Source of the DNA: Rhodoferax bucti
GTDB taxonomy: Bacteria > Pseudomonadota > Gammaproteobacteria > Burkholderiales > Burkholderiaceae_C
NCBI RefSeq assembly: GCF_005876985.1
Contig: NZ_VAHD01000006.1
Span: forward strand, 1 to 64,000
Reading direction: 5' to 3'
Length of the DNA: 64,000 nucleotides
Positions 54,791-62,470 of this stretch are shown in pieces (positions within the stretch are counted from its first letter, which is position 1; each line of letters opens with the position of its first letter). The notes beneath the pieces are model-generated. The model was not told where the DNA came from. It was given only the letters and a program-made list of their open reading frames with translations, and ran no database searches. The translations under genes were made by a program, and so were the position numbers.

Positions 54791-55594
54791 TTAGAAAATG
54801 CTTTCTTTGACGTAGAGCACGTCGTTGGCCTGCACGGTGTCAGTCAACTGGGGTTCAATTTGTTGCACCGAGCCGTTGGGCAGTTTGCGGTGCAGGCGCA
54901 GGCGCTTCTCCGACCCGCGGGCGTTGGGGCCGCCGCCTTGGGCCAGAGCTTGCATGATGGTCATGTCGCGCTCAATGCGGAAGGAGCCGGGGCGCTGCAC
55001 TTCGCCATAGATAAAAAACACGGGCGCGCGGTGCACATAAATGGTGTCGCCACCCTGCAGCAGCAGGTTGTCCTGGGCTTTGTCGTTCAAAAAGATGGAC
55101 GGAATGTCGATCTCTTTGCGAAAGACCTTGCCATCGCGCACGCCGGTAACTATCACCACGTCGTCTCCCGCGTTGGTCGCACCGCCGGCGTTAGCCAGCA
55201 TGTCGCTCAGGCGGGTGTTCACAGTTTCCAGCGGAAAGCGGCCGGGGCGTGCTACCTGGCCCAACACAGACACTTGGTTGCCACGGATTTGAATGAGAGC
55301 AATGTTGACCTGCGGTTTTTGGATAAAGCCACCGGCTTGCAGGGCATCGGCAATCTTCTTTTCAGCGGCGGCTACCGACAGGCCACCCAGCGGCACGGCG
55401 CCTATGAGCGGGTAGGTGATGATGCCGCTTTCAGACACGCGGGTTTCAATGGTGAGGTCCGGGTTTTGGAAGACTTGCACCTTGATGGTGTCGCCCGCGC
55501 CCAGCGGGTAGTCGGCTTTGCCGTCTTGCGCCTGGGCTATCAGGCTACTGAGACCGAGTAAGCCGATAGCGAATAGTTGTGTGAGTTTTTTCAT
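54791..55594 (-). CDS. epsE: Polysaccharide export protein EpsE (Wza-like)
   Basis: A 267-residue exported protein. After the signal peptide (LTQLFAIGLLGLSSLIAQAQ) come the Poly_export domain (DYPLGAGDTIKVQVFQNPDLT) and SLBB domains (GQVARPGRFPLE and GEVQRPGSFRIER). It should form the outer-membrane export channel; no lipobox Cys is seen, which is common for EpsE. Confidence 0.93.
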   Translation of the reverse strand: MKKLTQLFAIGLLGLSSLIAQAQDGKADYPLGAGDTIKVQVFQNPDLTIETRVSESGIITYPLIGAVPLGGLSVAAAEKKIADALQAGGFIQKPQVNIALIQIRGNQVSVLGQVARPGRFPLETVNTRLSDMLANAGGATNAGDDVVIVTGVRDGKVFRKEIDIPSIFLNDKAQDNLLLQGGDTIYVHRAPVFFIYGEVQRPGSFRIERDMTIMQALAQGGGPNARGSEKRLRLHRKLPNGSVQQIEPQLTDTVQANDVLYVKESIF

Positions 55595-55609
55595 GGTTGT
55601 GGTGCTGGC

Positions 55610-56575
55610 TTACTTCAGGCCGGAGACGCCTTTTTCGATAACGGACTTGGTTTTGTCTTCGCTTGCGGCAGATGTGGGCTCTGCTGGGGTAGGCGTGGGG
55701 GCGGGAGCCGTAAGAGCTGCGGCGGCGTTGCCTTCAAACTCTCCCATGTAGGTGATTTTGGTGGTGCTGCGCAGTTGCTTGATGTTGGCTGCCACGGCTT
55801 CGCCCGCGCGCTGATTGATCAAAAACTGCTCAATGCGTGGCAACGCTGCGGCTTCGGCCACGGGCGCTTGCTGCGAAGACACCACGCGCACCACGGTGTT
55901 GCCTTGGGGGTTGTCGATGACAGTGGATTGACCATCTTTGAGTGCGTGGATTTTGGGCAGAGCCTCCAGCGGGATTTGCTCTGCGGCGCGGGTGGCGCTG
56001 CCGCCGTTGAACGGAATATTTTTAGCCTTGAGCGCAGCAGCAATGTCTTCCAGGCTTTTGCCTGTGGCTACCAGGGCTTTGAGCTGGTCTGCAACGCCCG
56101 GGGTGGCGGGGGCCACGATTTCTTGCACATTGAAAATGCGGCGCTCGCTGAACAACTGAGGGTGCTCAGTGAAGTATTTTTTGGTTTCTTCGGCGGTGGG
56201 CTTGGCGGTGCTCGCGGTGATTTGCTGAATGTAGGCACGGGCCAGAATGTCGCGCCGGGCGGCTTCAATTTGTGCCACCACATCGGGGGAGCGGTGCAGC
56301 TTGTTTTCGGTGGCTTGGTCGACAGCGAGTTGCTGGTCGATGAGCTTTTCGAGCACTTCTTTGCTCATGGCCTTCAAGGCTTCAGGACTCGCACCACCGG
56401 TGTTGGCACGGCTGAGCACCTGGTTGATTTGGTGGACAGAGATTTCTTCGCTACCCACTTTGGCGGCTACTTGGGTGGCGACTTTTTTGCCTTCTTTGTC
56501 TCCGCAGGCAACCAGCGCAGCGGCCAGGGCAACGGCCAGCAGGGTGGTAGAGAGGCGTGTGTGTTTCATGATCAT
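55610..56575 (-). CDS. epsD: EpsD-type peptidyl-prolyl isomerase lipoprotein
   Basis: A 321-residue lipoprotein (LAAALVAC-GDKEGK lipobox). A SurA-like N-domain (VAAKVGSEEISVHQINQVLSR) and a divergent parvulin-like region (YFTEHPQLFSERRIFNVQEI) follow, and the tail is Pro/Ala-rich. It is the EpsD of XrtB loci, presumably a chaperone for export proteins. ATG 56575 or 56569; the longer frame is antisense to epsL. Confidence 0.88.
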   Translation of the reverse strand: MIMKHTRLSTTLLAVALAAALVACGDKEGKKVATQVAAKVGSEEISVHQINQVLSRANTGGASPEALKAMSKEVLEKLIDQQLAVDQATENKLHRSPDVVAQIEAARRDILARAYIQQITASTAKPTAEETKKYFTEHPQLFSERRIFNVQEIVAPATPGVADQLKALVATGKSLEDIAAALKAKNIPFNGGSATRAAEQIPLEALPKIHALKDGQSTVIDNPQGNTVVRVVSSQQAPVAEAAALPRIEQFLINQRAGEAVAANIKQLRSTTKITYMGEFEGNAAAALTAPAPTPTPAEPTSAASEDKTKSVIEKGVSGLK

Positions 56576-56583
56576 GGGCTTGC

Positions 56584-57780
56584 TCAGTAAGTCAGTTGTG
56601 CGGATAAGAAAAGCATGGTGCTGTCGTAGTCCAACCCGGCTTGGTTGACGCCACGCGAAGCTGATTGCAGCGATGCGCTCAAGGCCAGTTTTTGGTGGGG
56701 TTGCCAGTTCACAGACACGCTGGTGTCGCGGGTTATGTCGCGGCGGGTACTGCTTTGGCCAGCGGTGGGGCTGCCCGCGTAGTCGCGTTGGGCCCATTCG
56801 TGTTTGAGGCGCAGGCCTACCTTGGGGCTGATTTGCCACACCGGGCCGATGCTGATGCGATCGGTGCTGGAGTAGTTGGTGTTAGTAGTGGCATACGCGT
56901 CTAGCGCGTGGGTGAAGCCTAAGCTGAGGCTGGATTTGCCGCTAATGGCCCAGTTGACGCCCGTGCCGAAGTTAAACCCGCTGTAGTCTCGCTGCCCATA
57001 GGTGGGGTGGGTGCGGTTGATGTGGGTGATGTTGGCGTTGGCCGAGTTGCCGCCGCCCAAGTCCCAGCGCAGGCGCAGGTCGTTGTCGATTTGGGTGTAC
57101 TGGCTGTCTTGAGAGCCGGTGTTAGGCACCACGCGGTTGAGGTAACTGCCTTTGCCGGCCCGCATTTGGTAGCTGATGTTGCTACCGGAGCCGAATACGT
57201 AGCGCACTCCAGCGTCCACGGAGTTGGTGGTGAAGTCGCTTCCAGTAACTTGAGCAAGCTGGTTTTCCTGGCGGGTGGTGCTGGCGCCGCCAATCAAACG
57301 CCAGGGGCCATCGAGTTGCGCTGTGGCGTCAAAGCGGGTGGTGGTGTCTATGCGCTGGTTGCGCTGGCGGTAGCCGGTAAAGTCTGCAAAGCTGTTGAGT
57401 GTTTCTTTGCGGTCTGTGCTCAGTGTGCCGGTCACGCTGGGCGTGATGGCCCATTGCCATGCTGCGTCGTAGTTAGTTGCAGCAAAGCTCAAGTAGTTGA
57501 AGTTTTGGTACTGGTAGTCCACCACGTTGAGGTTGACGGCCAGTGTTTGCAGGCTTTGTTGGGTGTTAAAGCCCAAGCCGAGGGTGGTGACACCAATAGT
57601 TTCTGCGGCGCTGCTTTTGCCGATCAGGTTTTGCGTGTTGGCGCTGGAGGGCAGGCGAAACAGGTTGCTATCGGTTTGCACCGTGTAGCCCGCTGTAAGC
57701 GTGAGCGGGTCTTGCTGGGCGTGTGATGCACCAGCGGCTACCAAGGCCACTAGGGCCGGGAGTGTGTGGGAGATACGCAT
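56584..57780 (-). CDS. epsL: Outer-membrane beta-barrel protein EpsL
   Basis: A 398-residue protein with a signal peptide (ALVALVAAGASHAQ) and alternating amphipathic strands ending in STMLFLSAQLTY, a typical beta-barrel C-terminal strand with a final aromatic. This fits the XrtB-associated EpsL, a putative outer-membrane pore or anchor for the EPS. ATG 57780. It lies 8 bp upstream of epsD. Confidence 0.87.
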   Translation of the reverse strand: MRISHTLPALVALVAAGASHAQQDPLTLTAGYTVQTDSNLFRLPSSANTQNLIGKSSAAETIGVTTLGLGFNTQQSLQTLAVNLNVVDYQYQNFNYLSFAATNYDAAWQWAITPSVTGTLSTDRKETLNSFADFTGYRQRNQRIDTTTRFDATAQLDGPWRLIGGASTTRQENQLAQVTGSDFTTNSVDAGVRYVFGSGSNISYQMRAGKGSYLNRVVPNTGSQDSQYTQIDNDLRLRWDLGGGNSANANITHINRTHPTYGQRDYSGFNFGTGVNWAISGKSSLSLGFTHALDAYATTNTNYSSTDRISIGPVWQISPKVGLRLKHEWAQRDYAGSPTAGQSSTRRDITRDTSVSVNWQPHQKLALSASLQSASRGVNQAGLDYDSTMLFLSAQLTY

Positions 57781-57799
57781 GGGTCCTGTACGCCTGGGC

Positions 57800-59221
57800 T
57801 CAGTACGCCTGTTGGTCTTTGGCCACCAGACGCACCGTGCGCAAGATGATGTGAATGTCCAGGCGCAAAGACCAGTTGCGCAGATAGTCGAGGTCGTAGT
57901 CAATGCGGCCTTGCATTTTGTCCAAGGTGTCGGTTTCGCCGCGGTAGCCGTTGACTTGGGCCCAGCCGGTAATGCCGGGTTTGACTTTGTGGCGCACCAT
58001 GTAGCCTTTGATGAGCTTGCGGTACAGCTCGTTGTGGGCCACGGCGTGCGGGCGGGGGCCGACGATGCTCATGCGGCCTTGCAGCACATTGATGAACTGG
58101 GGCAGCTCATCGAGCGATGTTTTGCGCAAAAAGGCACCCAGTGGGGTGATGCGGCTGTCGTTCTTTTTGGCTTGGGTGACCACACCGCCGTCTTCGGTGA
58201 CGGTCATGGAGCGGAATTTGTAGACCAATATTTCTTCACCATCCAGCCCGTAGCGCCGTTGCTTGAAGATGATGGGGCCGGGGGACGTGAACTTGACGGC
58301 TGCGGCAATGGCGAGCAGCACAGGGGCAATCAGGGTGAGGATGCCAAGCGAAAACACAATGTCGCTCAAGCGCTTGACCGCACCATTGGCACCACGGAAA
58401 GGGGTTTCACACACCGAGATCACCGGCATGCCGCAGACGGCGCTGGGGTGGCCCTGAATCAGATCGGTGACGAACATATCGGGCACAAAGTAAATGGAGG
58501 CCGTGGTGTCTTTGAGCTCGTCCAGGATGTGCAGGATGCGCGGCTGCGAGGCCATGGGCAGGGAGAGGTAGATCACCTGGATGCGGCTTTGCTGTGCAAT
58601 GGTGGCGAGTTGGTCCAGCTTGCCGAGCAGGGGGTAGGAGGCGTCGGAAGCCAAGCGCTCGGTGTTGCGGCTGTCTACAAAGCCCACCAATTCCATGCGG
58701 GAGTAAGGGGAGCTTTTGAGTTTGTCGGCCAGGGCAAGGCCTTGCTCGTTCATACCCACAATCAAAGCCCGCTGTTTGCCGCCGTTGAGGCGCATCAACG
58801 TGGGGGCGGCCAGGCGCAGGCCCAGGGTGAGGGTGATTTCGGTGGCGGGGGCCGCCCAGAGCCAGGCGATGAGTGCGTCGCGGTCAAACTGTTTGACGTA
58901 GCCGGTGGCGTAGCCGGTGATGCCGAGCAAGCCCGCAATCCACACCCAGTTCAGGCCGATATCGAGCAGGCTGCCGGCCTTGGAGGCTTGCAACCGCGGC
59001 TCCCCCGGAAAAGTGAGCGCAAAGGTGAGCACTGCCAGTAGCAGGTAGGCGGGGGGAATATCGCCTTCGTAAATATATGCAATGACCCATAGCGAGCCCA
59101 CGAGTGCAGCCGCGCAGAGGCAGGACTCGAGCATGCCGAGCAGGTTGTCCCGGCCCATGGAGGCTTGCTCGACACCGCGGTTGAACTCCGCCGCTGAAAC
59201 CGTGACGTGCGCCTTAGACAT
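57800..59221 (-). CDS. epsB: Undecaprenyl-phosphate glucose phosphotransferase EpsB
   Basis: A 473-residue WbaP/WcaJ-type initiating enzyme. Four or five N-terminal helices, a CoA-binding-like middle (ALIVGMNEQGLALADKL), then the bacterial sugar-transferase domain with KRLSDIVFSLGILTLIAP, KFRSM, RKTSLDELPQFINVLQGRMSIVGPRPH. It attaches the first sugar phosphate, probably glucose or galactose, to the lipid carrier. It overlaps the epsA stop by 8 bp. Confidence 0.93.
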   Translation of the reverse strand: MSKAHVTVSAAEFNRGVEQASMGRDNLLGMLESCLCAAALVGSLWVIAYIYEGDIPPAYLLLAVLTFALTFPGEPRLQASKAGSLLDIGLNWVWIAGLLGITGYATGYVKQFDRDALIAWLWAAPATEITLTLGLRLAAPTLMRLNGGKQRALIVGMNEQGLALADKLKSSPYSRMELVGFVDSRNTERLASDASYPLLGKLDQLATIAQQSRIQVIYLSLPMASQPRILHILDELKDTTASIYFVPDMFVTDLIQGHPSAVCGMPVISVCETPFRGANGAVKRLSDIVFSLGILTLIAPVLLAIAAAVKFTSPGPIIFKQRRYGLDGEEILVYKFRSMTVTEDGGVVTQAKKNDSRITPLGAFLRKTSLDELPQFINVLQGRMSIVGPRPHAVAHNELYRKLIKGYMVRHKVKPGITGWAQVNGYRGETDTLDKMQGRIDYDLDYLRNWSLRLDIHIILRTVRLVAKDQQAY

Positions 59222-60014
59222 GGCTGACCCAAGCGCGGAATTTGCCAACGGCTTGGGCGCGGTTGGATACGTCGAGCTTGCGGAAGACGCGCTGCATATG
59301 GTTTTTGACGGTGAATGCACTGATATCCAGGATGGACCCGATTTCGGGGTTGGTTTTGCCGAGTGCGACCCATTTCAGGATCTCGGCTTCGCGTTCGGTT
59401 AGCACGTCGGCCTCGGCGGGCAAGGCGGGTGTATCTGCCGTGGCAGGAGCAGCACCGATGTTGGCTTGGTGGGGCAGGTGCTCCACTTGGCGCAAGGCTG
59501 TGTCGATGTAGGGCAGCACAACCGCCATGGCGTTGCGTTCTTTCTCTGAAAACAGCTCTTGGGTGCTGAACACGACATAGAGGCAATCGTGGCTGCCGCG
59601 TTCGTCGGTGATGCCATGCACCGTGGCAGAGCGCATTTTTAACAAGGCCCCGCCCAAAGCACTTTTCAGGCCAGCATCGTCCATCGAAAAGCCGGATTGC
59701 CCGGCGTTGAGGCTGAAAGGCCGCTTGCCGAAGCTGGTCCAGCGCTCAAATAGGCTCACCAGCAGTGGTGTGAGCGGCTCGGTGTGGGAGGCGTGGGAGC
59801 GCACGCCGGCCATCGCGGAGAGGATGTCGTGCTGCACCGCACCGTTGGCAAAGTCACCCCACGAGGCAATCAGGATGTCGTGCGGCAGGTACTTTTGCAT
59901 GTCGCCCTGCAACCAGATCAGCATGTCGAAGTGGCTGCGCACATCCACCGAGTGGGTAACCACGCGGTGGTAGTGATGAAGTTCCTCGGTACTGAGCGAG
60001 GGCAGAAAGGACAT
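59214..60014 (-). CDS. epsA: LuxR-type transcriptional regulator EpsA of the EPS locus
   Basis: A 266-residue protein: an N-terminal domain of unknown ligand (LPSLSTEELHHYHRVVTHSVDVRSHFDML) and a C-terminal GerE helix-turn-helix (LTEREAEILKWVALGKTNPE and HMQRVFRKLDVSNRAQAVGK). This is the EpsA regulator of XrtB loci. It is cotranscribed with epsB. ATG 60014 is preferred over GTG 60023. It is the best candidate to bind the TAGTCC/GGACTA palindromes in its own upstream gap and elsewhere. Confidence 0.92.
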   Translation of the reverse strand: MSFLPSLSTEELHHYHRVVTHSVDVRSHFDMLIWLQGDMQKYLPHDILIASWGDFANGAVQHDILSAMAGVRSHASHTEPLTPLLVSLFERWTSFGKRPFSLNAGQSGFSMDDAGLKSALGGALLKMRSATVHGITDERGSHDCLYVVFSTQELFSEKERNAMAVVLPYIDTALRQVEHLPHQANIGAAPATADTPALPAEADVLTEREAEILKWVALGKTNPEIGSILDISAFTVKNHMQRVFRKLDVSNRAQAVGKFRAWVSHV

Positions 60015-60074
60015 GGTGTGCACCGCGAGGTCTAAGGGTTAATGCTGATGTTTGAGCAAGTGCGCGATGGTACG

Positions 60075-60090
60075 TAGTCCATTCGGACCC
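60075..60090. promoter_or_regulatory. TAGTCC-N4-GGAC palindrome, copy 2 (epsA side)
   Basis: TAGTCC-ATTC-GGACCC, 61 bp before the epsA ATG. Same spacing as the copies at 32369, 60265 and 63952. A position close to the epsA promoter would permit autoregulation. Confidence 0.6.
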
Positions 60091-60143
60091 GCCTATCCCC
60101 CAAATGGGTGAATTTGATCGGTGTAGTGCTATCCGCCACAGTT

Positions 60144-60163
60144 AATGTGAATTTGTTCACATT
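60144..60163. promoter_or_regulatory. CRP/Vfr-type binding site
   Basis: TGTGA-ATTTGT-TCACA (60146-60161) is identical to the CRP consensus half-sites, and the dyad extends to AATGTGAA/TTCACATT. It lies 130 bp upstream of epsA and 162 bp upstream of galE. A CRP-family regulator is expected in such bacteria, but none is encoded here. Confidence 0.65.
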
Positions 60164-60264
60164 TCAAAAAGAAATCTTCTGTCTAATGCAGCGCTGGAAT
60201 CTCACACGATGTTGTGACGGAACAGTGAATTCGCCCCTGAGGCAACCGGATATGTGTGGTGTTG

Positions 60265-60280
60265 TAGTCCGATTGGACTA
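60265..60280. promoter_or_regulatory. TAGTCC-N4-GGACTA palindrome, copy 3 (galE side)
   Basis: TAGTCC-GATT-GGACTA is a perfect 6+6 dyad, 45 bp before the galE ATG, at a place where an activator or repressor of galE would sit. Confidence 0.65.
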
Positions 60281-60325
60281 AAGGGCAAACGCTAAACTTC
60301 TCACCAGAAAAAACGGGAGTAAACA

Positions 60326-61336
60326 ATGATTTTTGTCACCGGCGGTGCGGGCTACATTGGTTCGCACACCTGTGTAGAGCTGTTGAATGCGGGCTTGGAT
60401 GTGACCGTGTTTGATAACTTTTCCAATAGCCAACCAGAAGCCTTAAGTCGGGTGCAATCCATCGCCGGCAAGCAATTGCGGGTGGTTGAGGGTGATATTC
60501 GCGATGGCGTGGCGCTGCAACAAGCGCTGGCTGACAGCGGTGCAAAGGCGGTCATTCACTTTGCAGGGTTGAAGGCCGTGGGCGAGTCCGAGGCCGAGCC
60601 CTTGCGCTACTACGACAACAACGTGGTCGGCACCATGCGTTTGCTGGAGGCCATGAAGGCCACGGGCGTGAAGCAGATGGTGTTTAGCTCGTCTGCGACG
60701 GTGTATGGAGTACCCCAGTTTTTGCCCTACACCGAGCAGCACCCCTTGTCGGCAACCAATACCTACGGGCAGACCAAACTGGCGGTTGAGAGCATGTTGC
60801 GCGATGTGCATCGCAGCGACCCCGAGTGGCGTTTTGCCATCTTGCGCTATTTCAACCCGGTGGGGGCGCATCCGTCTGGCCGAATCGGTGAGGATCCGCA
60901 GGGCGTGCCCAACAACCTGATGCCTTTTGTGGCGCAAGTTGCGGTGGGGCGCCGAGAGTTTTTGAATGTGTGGGGTAACGATTACCCGACGCCGGATGGA
61001 ACAGGGGTGCGGGATTACATCCACGTGGTGGATTTGGCGCTGGGACATGTGAAAGCCGTGCAGTTTTTGGAGCGGGAAGCAGGCTGCAATGCCATCAACT
61101 TGGGCTCGGGCGTGGGGCACAGTGTGTTGGATTTGGTGCGCGCTTTCGAGCGTGTGAGTAATCGGCCGGTTCCGTTTAAGGTTGGGCCTAGGCGTAGCGG
61201 TGATATCGCCGAGTCGTGGGCCAACCCCGCCTTGGCAAAGAATTTGCTGGGATGGTCTGCGATGTCTGATTTAAATAAGTTGTGCGCAGACACTTGGAAT
61301 TGGCAAACACGCAATCCGAATGGATACACGGGATAA
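60326..61336 (+). CDS. galE: UDP-glucose 4-epimerase
   Basis: A 336-residue SDR enzyme that interconverts UDP-glucose and UDP-galactose. FVTGGAGYIGSHTCVELL is the NAD fold, FSSSATVYG and YGQTKLAVE hold the catalytic Ser, Tyr and Lys, and YFNPVGAHPSGRIGEDP is typical. First gene of the galE - nucleotidyltransferase - manC run; a GGGAG ribosome binding site (60314-60318) precedes it. Confidence 0.95.
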   Translation: MIFVTGGAGYIGSHTCVELLNAGLDVTVFDNFSNSQPEALSRVQSIAGKQLRVVEGDIRDGVALQQALADSGAKAVIHFAGLKAVGESEAEPLRYYDNNVVGTMRLLEAMKATGVKQMVFSSSATVYGVPQFLPYTEQHPLSATNTYGQTKLAVESMLRDVHRSDPEWRFAILRYFNPVGAHPSGRIGEDPQGVPNNLMPFVAQVAVGRREFLNVWGNDYPTPDGTGVRDYIHVVDLALGHVKAVQFLEREAGCNAINLGSGVGHSVLDLVRAFERVSNRPVPFKVGPRRSGDIAESWANPALAKNLLGWSAMSDLNKLCADTWNWQTRNPNGYTG

Positions 61337-61342
61337 AAATAA

Positions 61343-62446
61343 ATGACAAAAGGAATGATTCTGGCCGCTGGCCAAGGAACCCGCGTGCGGCCGCTGACCA
61401 AGGATTTGCCCAAGCCCATGGTGCCGATTTTGGGTAAGCCGGTGATGGAATACCTGATTGAGCACCTGGCCCGGCATGGCATACGCGAAATCATCATCAA
61501 CGTGGCCTACCACCATCACCGGATTGAGCAGTATTTCGGGGATGGCAGCCGTTGGGGCGTGGAGATTGCCTACTCCTACGAAGGCGTGCGCGAGCATGGC
61601 GACATCTTGCCGCGGCCTATGGGCTCGGCAGGGGGCATGCGCAGGATTCAGGACTTCAGCGGTTTCTTTGACGAAACCACGCTGGTGTTGTGTGGCGATG
61701 CCCTGATTGACTTGGACATTACTGCCGCGATTGCAGAGCACAACGCCAAAGGCGCGCTCGCCAGCGTGGTGGCTTTGGAGGTGCCTCTGGAAGAGGTGCA
61801 AAACTACGGCATGGTGGTGGCAGACGATGACGGACGCATTCGCTCGTTCCAGGAAAAGCCGAAGCCTGAGGATGCTAAGTCCACCTTGGCCAGTACGGGT
61901 ATTTACATTTTTGAGCCGGAAGTGCTCAACAAGGTGCCGGCTGGCAAGGTGTACGACATCGGCTCGGAGTTGTTTCCGCAGTTGGTGGCTGATGGGTCGC
62001 CCTTCTTTGTCCAAAACCGCCCTTTCCACTGGATCGACATTGGTCGGGTGAGCGACTATTGGACGGTGCTGCAGCGTGTGCTCAAGGGCGAGGTCGAGAA
62101 CATGCCGATGCCGGGCAAGGAAGTGAAGCCCGGTGTGTGGGTGGGCTTAAACACGCAGATTCCGTGGGACAAAGTGAAGATTGAAGGCCCGGTGTACATC
62201 GGCTCCAGCGTGAAGATGGAGCCGGGTGCCACCATCATCGGCCCCGCTTGGATCGGGCATGGCAGCGTGATCCGCTCGGGGGCCCGTATTACGCGTGGCA
62301 TTTTGTTTGAGTACACCCGCATTGCGCCGGACATGCATTTCCACGAGATGATTGTGTCACGCCTCTATTGCGTGAACCGCCATGGTGAAACCCTGTATGC
62401 AGGGGACGATACCTCCCGCTTGCGTTGGGGCGATGCGCGCGCTTGA
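61343..62446 (+). CDS. Sugar-phosphate nucleotidyltransferase with left-handed beta-helix tail
   Basis: A 367-residue NTP-transferase (MILAAGQGTRVRPLTKDLPKP then VLCGDALIDLD), with a C-terminal hexapeptide-type region (GPVYIGSSVKMEPGATIIGPAWIGHGSVIRSGA). It most resembles mannose-1-phosphate guanylyltransferases of the hexapeptide type, but glucose-1-phosphate use cannot be excluded. It starts 6 bp after galE and precedes manC. A second GDP-mannose pyrophosphorylase-like gene in the locus would be redundant. Confidence 0.85.
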   Translation: MTKGMILAAGQGTRVRPLTKDLPKPMVPILGKPVMEYLIEHLARHGIREIIINVAYHHHRIEQYFGDGSRWGVEIAYSYEGVREHGDILPRPMGSAGGMRRIQDFSGFFDETTLVLCGDALIDLDITAAIAEHNAKGALASVVALEVPLEEVQNYGMVVADDDGRIRSFQEKPKPEDAKSTLASTGIYIFEPEVLNKVPAGKVYDIGSELFPQLVADGSPFFVQNRPFHWIDIGRVSDYWTVLQRVLKGEVENMPMPGKEVKPGVWVGLNTQIPWDKVKIEGPVYIGSSVKMEPGATIIGPAWIGHGSVIRSGARITRGILFEYTRIAPDMHFHEMIVSRLYCVNRHGETLYAGDDTSRLRWGDARA

Positions 62447-62470
62447 TTTTTTGACTATTCGAGAACTTTG

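Larger units (their letters stand above)
60015..60325. promoter_or_regulatory. epsA-galE divergent regulatory region (311 bp, no gene)
   Basis: It holds two TAGTCC-N4-GGAC palindromes (60075 and 60265), a perfect CRP-type site (60146), and the reversed-order dyad TCACA-CGATGT-TGTGA (60202-60217). CCCCCAAATGGGTG near 60097 is a weak dyad. I see no clear -10/-35 pair that reaches consensus; a TAAACT at 60293 may serve galE. This density suggests complex control of both transcripts. Confidence 0.6.
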
